5,969 nucleotides of DNA from an uncultured Oxalobacter sp. (GTDB taxonomy: Bacteria > Pseudomonadota > Gammaproteobacteria > Burkholderiales > Burkholderiaceae_D). Under the pieces are notes generated by a model that was not told where the DNA came from, searched no databases, and was given only the letters and a program-made list of their open reading frames with translations. Positions 1-5,883 of this stretch are shown in pieces. Position numbers and translations under genes: made by a program. The stretch lies in assembly GCA_937916185.1 (NCBI GenBank), contig CALGGD010000179.1:1-5969 (forward strand), given 5' to 3'. How positions within the stretch are numbered: the first letter of the stretch is position 1; the number at the start of each line of letters is the position of its first letter.

Positions 1-960
1 TGTATATCGTCTTCCCGACGGGGCGACAAGCAGTTCGTTATCGCGTCCCCATATCTTCTTTATATGCAGATGTTCCGTTCCGCACTTGCATTTTTCCGAT
101 GACAGTTCAATTCTGTCCTGCACATCATAGCGGATAAAAGGATGAGCATAATTCCATAAATCGGTAGTAACCAGTCTGCCCACGCCTTGCTCGATTCTGT
201 TGCCGTTATCGTCCAGTACTTCCGTGATTCCATATTCTTCTGACGAGAAATAGCCGGTATGCTCCTTGCATTCAAACAAATTTGAATTGCCTTCGCTCCC
301 GTATGCATCAAAAATCTTGCAACCAAAAGCCTTTTCTATTGTCTCCCGCTCGTTCAAACGAAGCACATTGCCTGTGGTAGTAATCACTTTGGGTTGATAG
401 GTAAATTCAGCAGGGTGCGCCAAACGGTACTGAGCCATTATAAACAACGGGTCGGTGTAAGAACGGATAACCGCGGGTTTGTATTTTTCTATCCCGCACA
501 TTATTTCGTACAAATGTTCATCCGACAAGTCAGCTGTCGGAATATACAAACAACCCGTTATTGCGTCCTGAACTTTTTTTATAAAACTCTTACGGGGGTT
601 TTGACTTATCTTCACATATCTGTCGCCAAGTCTCCATCCGAAATTATACCAGCCCCGCAAGTTGGCCGCTATGTTAACCGAATATGCAAGTTTGGTTGAA
701 TAATACACAAAGGGCTGACCTGTACTTCCGGATGAACTGCGCTTGATTCTCCCGTTAGCGGGGATATTGTCGGCGGTAAAGCGTTCCGTACCTTCTTTAC
801 GCATAATCTCCTTGTCAATCACCGGCAGTTTCAGCAAATCATCTTTCGTCTGTATATCTTCAGGTTTCAGATGCCTTTCTACCATTACATCGTGATAGAA
901 AGGCACATGATTAAACGCATGTTCTATAAGGAGTTGCAAACGCCTGTTCTGAAAGACGGG
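1..960 (-). CDS. PaaK/CapK-like adenylate-forming enzyme (phenylacetate-CoA ligase / coenzyme F390 synthetase family), partial at both ends
   Basis: The minus strand reads without a stop from above 960 down to position 1, about 320 codons, and runs off the left edge. Visible motifs in order are: RLQLLIEHAFNHVPFY, typical of the N-terminal helix of COG1541 proteins (about 942-895); the phosphate-binding loop SSSGSTGQPF (741-712); TTTGNVL (about 378-361); the adenine-site YGSEGN (303-286); PFIRYDVQDR, with the ribose-binding Asp (about 141-112); a CKCG cysteine pair; and the hinge-like GRDNELL. This family activates carboxylates as adenylates. Relatives in polysaccharide clusters are called CapK, but the substrate cannot be read here. 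Members are about 430-450 residues, so the C-terminus lies outside the window. The expected 60-80 residues before RLQLL are absent: upstream codons show no family similarity and contain no ATG, GTG or TTG. Only a TTG at 939 and an ATG at 885 exist, both inside the domain. About half of the Ile codons are ATA and AGA is common, unlike the + strand genes. It looks like foreign, Bacteroidota-like DNA, broken or mis-joined at its 5' end. Confidence 0.85.
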
Positions 961-973
961 CGTTTGTCGTTTT
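937..973 (+). terminator. Terminator-like hairpin at the capK/folC junction
   Basis: CAAACGCCTGTT (937-948) can pair with GACGGGCGTTTG (955-966) across the loop CTGAAA, giving a 12-bp stem with two G-T pairs. TCGTTTT follows, so it resembles a Rho-independent terminator read in the + direction. Such a terminator would end an upstream + strand gene such as accD, but none is present: the left arm lies inside the minus-strand capK-like frame. It may be a real terminator belonging to the folC side, or a chance inverted repeat created or used at the junction. Confidence 0.45.
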
Positions 974-996
974 AAGCTTTGATAAGGGGTTCTTGC

Positions 997-1001
997 AAGG
1001 G
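997..1001 (+). promoter_or_regulatory. Ribosome binding site that decides the folC start
   Basis: AAGGG at 997-1001 lies 6 nt before the ATG at 1008. That is better placed than for the ATG at 1002 (no gap) or the TTG at 993, so 1008 is preferred. A second purine run, AAGGGG at 984-989, is 12 nt from the ATG at 1002, which remains an alternative start. I see no convincing sigma-70 promoter just upstream. Confidence 0.5.
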
Positions 1002-1007
1002 ATGGAT

Positions 1008-2282
1008 ATGACTGCTGGACAACAGGCTGGGCGCTCTTTGGCGGAATGGGTGGATTATATTGAGGCGATGCATCCCCAGAACATCGCCCTTGGGCTTGAC
1101 CGCATCGGTGTGGTCAAGGAACGGCTGGCAATCGCTTTCGACTGTCCGGTTGTGATTGTCGGGGGCACCAACGGCAAGGGTTCCACCTGCATGATGCTGG
1201 AGACCATCTGGCGGACATCCGGCTACCGGGTCGGGCAGTACACATCGCCCCATATCCACCGTTTCAATGAGCGTATCCGTATGGATGGGCAGATGGTTGC
1301 TGATGAAGAACTGATCCGTGCCTTTGAGGCGGTTGAGGCGGTGCGTGGCGGTGTGCCATTGACCTTCTTCGAGTTCACGACGCTGGTGGCGATGAAGATT
1401 TTCGCCGATGCCAGGCTGGATGTGGTGTTCTTTGAAGTGGGGCTGGGAGGCAGGTTCGATGCAGTCAACCTGCTGGATGCCGATGTCGCGATTGTCACCA
1501 ATGTGGCGATTGACCATGTTGCCTTCCTGGGCGGCACCCGGGAGAAGATTGGTTTTGAGAAAGCAGGCATCTACCGGCAGGGCAGGACTGCCCTCTATGG
1601 AGAGCCTGATCCCCCGCAGTCCCTGCTGGACCATGCTGCTGCCATCGGTGCAGACCTGAAACGGTATGGGCAGGATTATGCCGGGGAGATGGATGGCGGG
1701 ATCTGGCATTACCGGGGGCCGGATGGCACAACCCTTTGGGAACTGCCCCGTCCCGCTTTGTACGGGGACTGCCAGATTGCCAATGCGGCGACGGTGCTGA
1801 CCGCCATCCATGCGTTGCGGAACCGGTTGCCGGTTTATGTCGAAGCCATTTTTGAGGCATTGCCGCAGGTCCATCTGCCAGGACGTTTTGAGGTTGTCGG
1901 GCATGATCCACTGGTGATTGTCGATGTCGCGCACAATCCCCATGCCGCCCAGGCGCTGGCGGACAATCTGGGAGCCTCCCCGTGCAAAGGCAGGACACTG
2001 GCGGTTTATGGTGCCATGGCGGACAAGGATATCAACGGGGTTGTCAGCATCCTGAAAGACCAGGTTGATGACTGGTATGTCACGGACCTGCCGTTGCCCC
2101 GGGCGGCATCGGCGCAGGCGCTGCTGGCGGAACTGCTGGCGGCAGGCGTGTCCCGGGAACGGATCACCGTCTGCGGAGATGCGGAAAAAGCCTTGATGGA
2201 CGCACGGAAAAACGCATCGAATGATGATAGAATAATCGCATTCGGATCATTCTGGGTTGTCACAGGGGTCACCCCAGCCTGA
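1008..2282 (+). CDS. folC: Bifunctional dihydrofolate synthase / folylpolyglutamate synthase
   Basis: This cytoplasmic Mur-ligase-family enzyme adds glutamate to dihydropteroate to make dihydrofolate, then extends the glutamate tail of tetrahydrofolates, using ATP. With the 1008 start it has 424 residues, normal for FolC. Motifs are all in place: the N-terminal SLAEWVDYIEAMHP; P-loop GTNGKGS (53-59); SPHIHRFNERI (80-90), the pterin-side loop; FFEVGLGGRFDAVN (141-154), with the Mg-binding Glu; TNVAIDHVAFLG (164-175); FEKAGI (183-188), whose Lys is carbamylated in relatives; and VDVAHNPHA (305-313) in the C-terminal domain. It ends with the usual GSFWVVTGV. The frame is intact. It is the first gene of the folC-dedD-cvpA-purF run and its stop is 40 nt before dedD. 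accD, expected upstream in Proteobacteria, is missing because of the junction. Bifunctionality is inferred from proteobacterial orthologues. Confidence 0.96.
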   Translation: MTAGQQAGRSLAEWVDYIEAMHPQNIALGLDRIGVVKERLAIAFDCPVVIVGGTNGKGSTCMMLETIWRTSGYRVGQYTSPHIHRFNERIRMDGQMVADEELIRAFEAVEAVRGGVPLTFFEFTTLVAMKIFADARLDVVFFEVGLGGRFDAVNLLDADVAIVTNVAIDHVAFLGGTREKIGFEKAGIYRQGRTALYGEPDPPQSLLDHAAAIGADLKRYGQDYAGEMDGGIWHYRGPDGTTLWELPRPALYGDCQIANAATVLTAIHALRNRLPVYVEAIFEALPQVHLPGRFEVVGHDPLVIVDVAHNPHAAQALADNLGASPCKGRTLAVYGAMADKDINGVVSILKDQVDDWYVTDLPLPRAASAQALLAELLAAGVSRERITVCGDAEKALMDARKNASNDDRIIAFGSFWVVTGVTPA

Positions 2283-2322
2283 CAGTTGCCGGAAAGGCAT
2301 CCAGTAAACCATCACTGATTGC

Positions 2323-3063
2323 ATGAGTCTGTTTTCATTTTTCCGCCGGGATAAAACGGCGCAGGACAACAACCGGGCTGCGGGCCGGAATGCGCCGCCT
2401 GCCAACGAAAAACAGGGCAGACGTGGTCGTGGAACCCTTGAGGAGGATCCGCAACTGCCAGAAAAACAGCGTGCGCGCCGCCGTCTGATTGGTTCCATCG
2501 TTCTGGTTGCCGCTGCATTGATCGTCCTGCCCCTGGTCTTTGAATCCAAACCGCAGAAACCGAACCTGAATGTGGCGTTGCAGGTCGATTCCAAGGTGTC
2601 TTCACCAGGTGTCCAGCCGGAACCGCAGACTGCGCCGGCAGACCAGAATGCACAGCCGCCAGCTGACCAGAGTACCCCGCCTCCATCAGACCAGCAGGCG
2701 CCTCCCCAGAATGCTGGTGTCGCAGCACCTGAACCTGCATCGAACACAGCCCCTGCACCTGTCTCAGAACCTGTGAAAGAAGCGGAACCTGACCGTTCTG
2801 CAGAGAAAGCAAAGGCGGACAGGGCGGAGCGGGAGAAAGCCAGCCGTGAGCAGGCGGAAAAAGAACGCAAAGCCAAGACAGAACGGGAAAAGGCTGACCG
2901 TGAGCGCGAGGCAAAAGTCAAGGCCGACCGTGAGAAAAGTGATAAGGAGCGGGCGGAAAAAGAACGTAAAGCCCGGATAGAACGGGAAAAGGCTGCCAAG
3001 AAGAAAACAGCCAGTGGCGACCCGATCGGTCAGATGATTGTCAATAAGACGAAGCGGCGCTGA
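2323..3063 (+). CDS. dedD: DedD-like single-pass inner-membrane protein lacking a SPOR domain
   Basis: A 246-residue type II membrane protein. The order is: a basic cytoplasmic N-terminus (1-54) containing LEEDPQLPEKQRARRRLIGS; one membrane helix (about 55-73); the FESKPQKPNLNVALQV segment typical of DedD after the helix; a Pro/Gln/Ala-rich linker (about 95-150); a highly charged Lys/Glu/Arg stretch (about 155-228) likely to form a long helix or coiled coil; and a short tail, DPIGQMIVNKTKRR. DedD proteins normally end in a roughly 70-residue SPOR domain that binds denuded peptidoglycan at the septum. Here the protein stops and cvpA begins 20 nt later, leaving no room for one. Assignment rests on the helix region and on position between folC and cvpA. 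The charged part resembles TolA domain II and may draw a TolA annotation, but it lacks the TolA C-terminal domain. No good Shine-Dalgarno precedes the ATG. Function without SPOR is unknown. Confidence 0.8.
   Translation: MSLFSFFRRDKTAQDNNRAAGRNAPPANEKQGRRGRGTLEEDPQLPEKQRARRRLIGSIVLVAAALIVLPLVFESKPQKPNLNVALQVDSKVSSPGVQPEPQTAPADQNAQPPADQSTPPPSDQQAPPQNAGVAAPEPASNTAPAPVSEPVKEAEPDRSAEKAKADRAEREKASREQAEKERKAKTEREKADREREAKVKADREKSDKERAEKERKARIEREKAAKKKTASGDPIGQMIVNKTKRR
2848..2995 (+). repeat. Two direct copies of a 49-nt unit inside dedD
   Basis: Positions 2848-2896 and 2947-2995 match at 44 of 49 bases by my count, with a 99-nt (33-codon) offset that keeps the frame. Both copies encode AEKERKA followed by EREKA. 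The spacer carries related DREK-type units. Of the five mismatches, one is synonymous and the rest exchange residues within the charged helix. This indicates expansion by internal duplication. Confidence 0.8.
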
Positions 3064-3072
3064 CCGATGGCT

Positions 3073-3076
3073 GGAG
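3073..3076 (+). promoter_or_regulatory. Ribosome binding site for the TTG-started cvpA
   Basis: GGAG ends 7 nt before TTG 3084. The only nearby ATG, at 3066, leads to a stop after six codons, so TTG 3084 is the start that gives the family N-terminus MTWFD. Confidence 0.6.
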
Positions 3077-3083
3077 CAGTGCC

Positions 3084-3572
3084 TTGACATGGTTTGACAT
3101 CCTGCTGATGCTGCTGATAGGGGGATTGATGCTCCGCAGCATGGTCAATGGAGCCATCAAGGAAGCGGCTTCACTGGCAGGCTGGGTGGTCGCCTTTTAT
3201 GTGGCGACCCATTTCGGTGATGCTGTGGCACCGTGGTTGCCCCATTCAATGACGGAAGGGGCTGCCGGTGCCATCATCCTGTTCCTGGTGATGTTCATCG
3301 GGACACGGATGCTGTTCTGGTTGGCGGGCAGGTTGGTCAGTGGCATGCTCAGTGCTGTCGGACTGTCGTTCCTGGACCGGTTGCTGGGGATGGCTCTGGG
3401 TTTCTGCAAAGGCATGGTCATTGCCGTGGCATTGGTGCTGGTTGCGGGGTTGACAGACCTGCCACAGAAGCCGTTCTGGCGGAATGCCCTGTTCTCGCCG
3501 GTGATGGTGGCGCTGGCGAAGCAGACAATGCCTTTCCTGCCGGATTATCTGGCAAAAAGGATACGTTACTGA
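3084..3572 (+). CDS. cvpA: CvpA family inner-membrane protein
   Basis: A 162-residue hydrophobic protein with four likely membrane helices at about 4-20, 28-44, 60-80 and 102-122, followed by a soluble tail. It opens with MTWFDILLMLLIGG and the NGAIKEAASLAGWVVAF motif. It carries the conserved GLSFLDRLLGMALGFCKG segment (93-110) with the Asp-Arg pair at 98-99. CvpA was named for colicin V production in E. coli; family members are needed for envelope integrity and resistance to bile salts, but the molecular activity is not settled. It uses a TTG start, which may lower translation relative to its neighbours. It sits 20 nt after dedD and 39 nt before purF, the standard order. The length is normal and the frame intact. 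Confidence 0.93.
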   Translation: MTWFDILLMLLIGGLMLRSMVNGAIKEAASLAGWVVAFYVATHFGDAVAPWLPHSMTEGAAGAIILFLVMFIGTRMLFWLAGRLVSGMLSAVGLSFLDRLLGMALGFCKGMVIAVALVLVAGLTDLPQKPFWRNALFSPVMVALAKQTMPFLPDYLAKRIRY

Positions 3573-3600
3573 GGTTGGGTAACGGTTTTAATTTTGAGTG

Positions 3601-3605
3601 AGGAG
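3601..3605 (+). promoter_or_regulatory. Ribosome binding site fixing the purF start at 3612
   Basis: AGGAG stands 6 nt before ATG 3612. A TTG at 3594 opens the same frame but would overlap this site and add six residues in front of the catalytic Cys, which would block its use as the N-terminal nucleophile. Confidence 0.85.
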
Positions 3606-3611
3606 ACCGCC

Positions 3612-5147
3612 ATGTGTGGGATTGTTGGTATCGTTTCAAAATCGCCGGTCAATCAGCTGATTTACGATGCGTTGCAGCTTCTGCAGCACCGTGGCCAGGA
3701 TGCCGCCGGTATCGCGACCTGCAACAATGGCAAATTCGCCATGTTCAAGGCAAACGGCCTGGTCAGGGATGTGTTCCGCACCCGTAACATGCGGGCACTG
3801 CCCGGTGTCTGCGGCATCGGGCATGTGCGTTATCCGACAGCCGGTTCCGCGCGGAACGAGGAAGAGGCGCAGCCGTTCTATGTCAATGCGCCGTTCGGCA
3901 TGACCTTCGCGCATAACGGCAACCTGACGAACTGCGATGAGCTCAAGGCGGATATGTTCCGCAATGACCGCCGCCATATCAACACCAATTCCGATTCCGA
4001 GGTCCTGCTCAATGTGCTGGCGCACGAGATCCAGCAGGCATCCAGTGGCGCTTCCCTGGATCCCTCTTCGCTGTTCAAGGCGGTCAGCGTGCTGCATCAG
4101 CGGATCCGGGGGGCTTATGCGGCAGTCGCCCATATCGCCGGTTACGGCATTCTCGCTTTCCGCGATCCTTATGGCATCCGCCCATTGTGTATCGGTTGTG
4201 CTGAAACCAACGGTGGCACCGAATATATGATTGCCAGTGAATCTGTCGCGCTTGAAGGGCTGGGGTTCCGTTTCATGCGGGACATCGCCCCGGGGGAAGC
4301 CATCTTCATCGACCTGGATGGAGAACTCTTCTGTTGTCAATGTGCTGAAAACCCGAGCCTGAACCCCTGTATCTTTGAATATGTTTACCTTGCCCGCCCC
4401 GATTCCCTGATTGACGGCGCATCCGTCTATGCAACCCGTCTGAAGATGGGGGAATACCTGGCGGAGAAAATCAAGCATGAGATTCCGACAGGCGATATCG
4501 ATGTTGTCATGCCGATTCCAGATTCTTCCCGCCCTGCCACCATCCAGCTGGCACTGAAACTGGGTATCGAGTACCGTGAAGGCATGATCAAGAACCGGTA
4601 TATCGGACGCACCTTCATCATGCCGGGGCAGGCGGTGCGTAAACGGTCTGTCCGTCAGAAACTCAACACCATCGGTGCTGAATTCAAGGGCAAGAACGTG
4701 CTGCTGGTCGATGATTCCATTGTCCGGGGTACCACATGCTGTGAAATCATCCAGATGGTCCGTGAGGCGGGCGCCAACAAAGTCATGTTTGCTTCTGCTG
4801 CGCCACCGGTCCGTTATCCGAACGTCTATGGCATTGACATGCCGACCCGTCAGGAACTCATTGCCGGCAGGGGGCAGTCTGTTGAAGAGATCCGCAGGGA
4901 AATCACCGCTGATGCGTTGATCTATCAAGACCTGGATGACCTCAAACGCTCCGTGACCGATGTCAATCCGGCACTCACCAGCTTTGATGCCTCCTGCTTT
5001 GACGGCATCTATATCACCGGGGATGTGACACCGGAATACCTGGACAGGCTTGAGGAATCCCGCCTGCATCCCGACTCGGCGTTTGCCCCCTCGGATGACG
5101 GCATCCGCAATCAGCTGAACCTGTTCCGTTCGTCTGGCAACGACTGA
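3612..5147 (+). CDS. purF: Amidophosphoribosyltransferase (glutamine PRPP amidotransferase)
   Basis: This enzyme catalyses the first committed step of purine synthesis: PRPP plus glutamine gives phosphoribosylamine, glutamate and pyrophosphate. The 511-residue protein starts MCGIVGIV, so Cys2 becomes the N-terminal nucleophile once Met is removed. It is therefore the E. coli type, with no propeptide. Glutaminase (class II amidotransferase) motifs are HRGQDAAGIAT (26-36), HVRYPTAG with Arg73 (71-78), FAHNGNL (99-105) and NTNSDSE with Asp128 (124-130). The phosphoribosyltransferase half has VMPIPDSSRPAT (299-310), the conserved NRYIGRTFI (328-336) and the PRPP loop VLLVDDSIVRGTT (363-375). An SFDASCFDGIYITGDV segment (457-472) closes the domain. 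The PRPP loop is followed by Cys-Cys (376-377), where Ser plus a polar residue is more usual. No PurR-type operator or promoter is obvious in the 39 nt upstream, so co-transcription with cvpA is likely. In many relatives metZ or ubiX follows; here greB does. Confidence 0.97.
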   Translation: MCGIVGIVSKSPVNQLIYDALQLLQHRGQDAAGIATCNNGKFAMFKANGLVRDVFRTRNMRALPGVCGIGHVRYPTAGSARNEEEAQPFYVNAPFGMTFAHNGNLTNCDELKADMFRNDRRHINTNSDSEVLLNVLAHEIQQASSGASLDPSSLFKAVSVLHQRIRGAYAAVAHIAGYGILAFRDPYGIRPLCIGCAETNGGTEYMIASESVALEGLGFRFMRDIAPGEAIFIDLDGELFCCQCAENPSLNPCIFEYVYLARPDSLIDGASVYATRLKMGEYLAEKIKHEIPTGDIDVVMPIPDSSRPATIQLALKLGIEYREGMIKNRYIGRTFIMPGQAVRKRSVRQKLNTIGAEFKGKNVLLVDDSIVRGTTCCEIIQMVREAGANKVMFASAAPPVRYPNVYGIDMPTRQELIAGRGQSVEEIRREITADALIYQDLDDLKRSVTDVNPALTSFDASCFDGIYITGDVTPEYLDRLEESRLHPDSAFAPSDDGIRNQLNLFRSSGND

Positions 5148-5168
5148 CTGGATCTGAGCATGACAATG

Positions 5169-5201
5169 CCCGGGGTGGTCCGCCGCTCCGGGTTTCATTT
5201 T
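5169..5201 (+). terminator. Intrinsic terminator or attenuator between purF and greB
   Basis: CCCGGGGTGG (5169-5178) pairs with CCGCTCCGGG (5183-5192) across a TCCG loop, a 10-bp stem with two G-T pairs. TTTCATTTT follows (5193-5201). It is 21 nt after the purF stop and ends 9 nt before the greB ATG. The T tract is interrupted by CA, so termination may be partial and some purF transcripts could read into greB. Confidence 0.7.
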
Positions 5202-5210
5202 GAGAGAACC

Positions 5211-5771
5211 ATGAGTAAAGCCTTCACCAAAGAAACCGACCTGGCTGATGAGGAAGTCCAGACCGGTGCCCCGGTGCTGCCTGCGGGTTTCAAGAATTAC
5301 ATCACTCCCCAAGGATTGAAAGCACTCAAGGATGAGTACCTTGACCTGATTGACAATGAACGCCCGAAAACCGTATCCATCGTTTCCTGGGCGGCGTCCA
5401 ACGGCGACCGTTCAGAGAACGGGGATTACATCTATGGCAAACGCCGCCTGCGTGAGATAGACCGCCGGCTGCGTTTCCTGCTCAAGCGGATTGAATCGGC
5501 GGAGGAATTCGACCCCAGCATCCATTACGGCAATGACCAGATATTTTTCGGTGCAACGGTCACCTATGCCCGTGAGGATGGCGAGGAAAACACCGTGACC
5601 ATCGTCGGCATTGATGAATTCGACCCATTGAAGGGGCGCATCAGCTGGATTTCCCCGATGGCGAAAACCCTCATCAAGGCGCATGAGGGGGATGTCGTCA
5701 TCCTCAAGACGCCGAACGGCCCTGAAGAACTGGAAATCCTGGCAGTCAGTTATCCTGCGCCGAAACGGTGA
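5211..5771 (+). CDS. greB: Transcription elongation factor GreB
   Basis: GreB enters the secondary channel of RNA polymerase and stimulates cleavage of backtracked transcripts. The protein has 186 residues with the start at 5211. GAGAG lies 4 nt upstream, and the usual MSKAF opening of the Burkholderiales form begins there. An in-frame ATG at 5160 would add 17 residues encoded through the hairpin and is rejected. After an extension of about 24 residues come the coiled-coil finger, with the tip GDRSEN (65-70) carrying the acidic pair Asp66 and Glu69, and the GreB signature DYIYGKRRLREIDRRLRFL (72-90), which distinguishes it from GreA. The C-terminal FKBP-like domain follows, with FFGATV (112-117), IVGIDEFD (131-138), ISPMAKTLI (147-155) and GDVVILKTPNG (160-170). 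Some 20 residues longer than E. coli GreB, it is otherwise complete. The hairpin just upstream suggests an own promoter or read-through control. Confidence 0.95.
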   Translation: MSKAFTKETDLADEEVQTGAPVLPAGFKNYITPQGLKALKDEYLDLIDNERPKTVSIVSWAASNGDRSENGDYIYGKRRLREIDRRLRFLLKRIESAEEFDPSIHYGNDQIFFGATVTYAREDGEENTVTIVGIDEFDPLKGRISWISPMAKTLIKAHEGDVVILKTPNGPEELEILAVSYPAPKR

Positions 5772-5775
5772 CCCT

Positions 5776-5883
5776 TGCTGTCCCTGGACAGTATGGGTAT
5801 TCATCCAGGCTGTTTGGAAGCAGTCTGGAATCCAGCGGATGCCACGCGCATAGGGCGTCCTTCTGACAATTATCCGGTTTTTT
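5776..5883 (+). terminator. Structured region after greB, possible terminators
   Basis: Several hairpins follow the greB stop. One is 5776-5793 (core CTGTC and GACAG, 4-nt loop). The next is 5804-5829 (TCCAGGCTG with CAGTCTGGA, 8-nt loop). TCCAG at 5831-5835 could compete for the right arm of the second. Last, CGGAT (5836-5840) can pair with ATCCG (5872-5876) around a small inner stem, immediately before a run of six T (5878-5883). Only the last has a terminator-like T run, but its stem is weak. A + strand frame from ATG 5793 stays open to the window edge. Its first half does not show the codon bias of the neighbouring genes and I do not call it. Confidence 0.3.

Larger units (their letters stand above)
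937..1007. other. Junction between two DNAs of different composition
   Basis: Left of about 940 the sequence encodes a minus-strand protein with AT-rich codon use. Right of about 1008 it encodes FolC with GC-rich third positions. Between them, family similarity of the left protein is lost with no start codon, and accD, the usual neighbour upstream of folC, is absent. The exact breakpoint cannot be fixed from one sequence. Similarity to the PaaK family holds to about 950, and the folC leader is plausible from about 970. Confidence 0.6.

Noticed and set aside
60..326. 88-codon minus-strand frame
   Set aside because: It is out of frame with the motif-bearing PaaK/CapK reading frame that covers the same bases.
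394..699. 101-codon + strand frame within the left region
   Set aside because: It is antisense to the PaaK/CapK frame, which carries clear motifs; no recognisable domain.
925..930. TATAAG as a -10 element for folC
   Set aside because: No acceptable -35 at the right spacing, and it lies inside the capK-like coding sequence beyond the junction.
972..1943. 323-codon minus-strand frame over folC
   Set aside because: Same codon-aligned antisense effect; low-complexity content and no family resemblance.
2287..2299. Small hairpin TGCC-GGAAA-GGCA between folC and dedD
   Set aside because: Only 4 bp with no T run; not a terminator and unlikely to regulate.
2247..2999. Ser/Arg/Phe-rich minus-strand frame over dedD
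   Set aside because: Its repetitive FSRSAL pattern is the antisense of the Lys/Glu repeats in dedD.
5160..5210. Upstream ATG start for greB
   Set aside because: The added 17 residues are encoded through the GC-rich hairpin and are not GreB-like; the start at 5211 matches the family.
3636..5312. 558-codon open frame on the minus strand over purF
   Set aside because: It is codon-aligned antisense to purF, has no recognisable motif, and purF has every catalytic motif. GC-rich third positions keep the opposite strand open.
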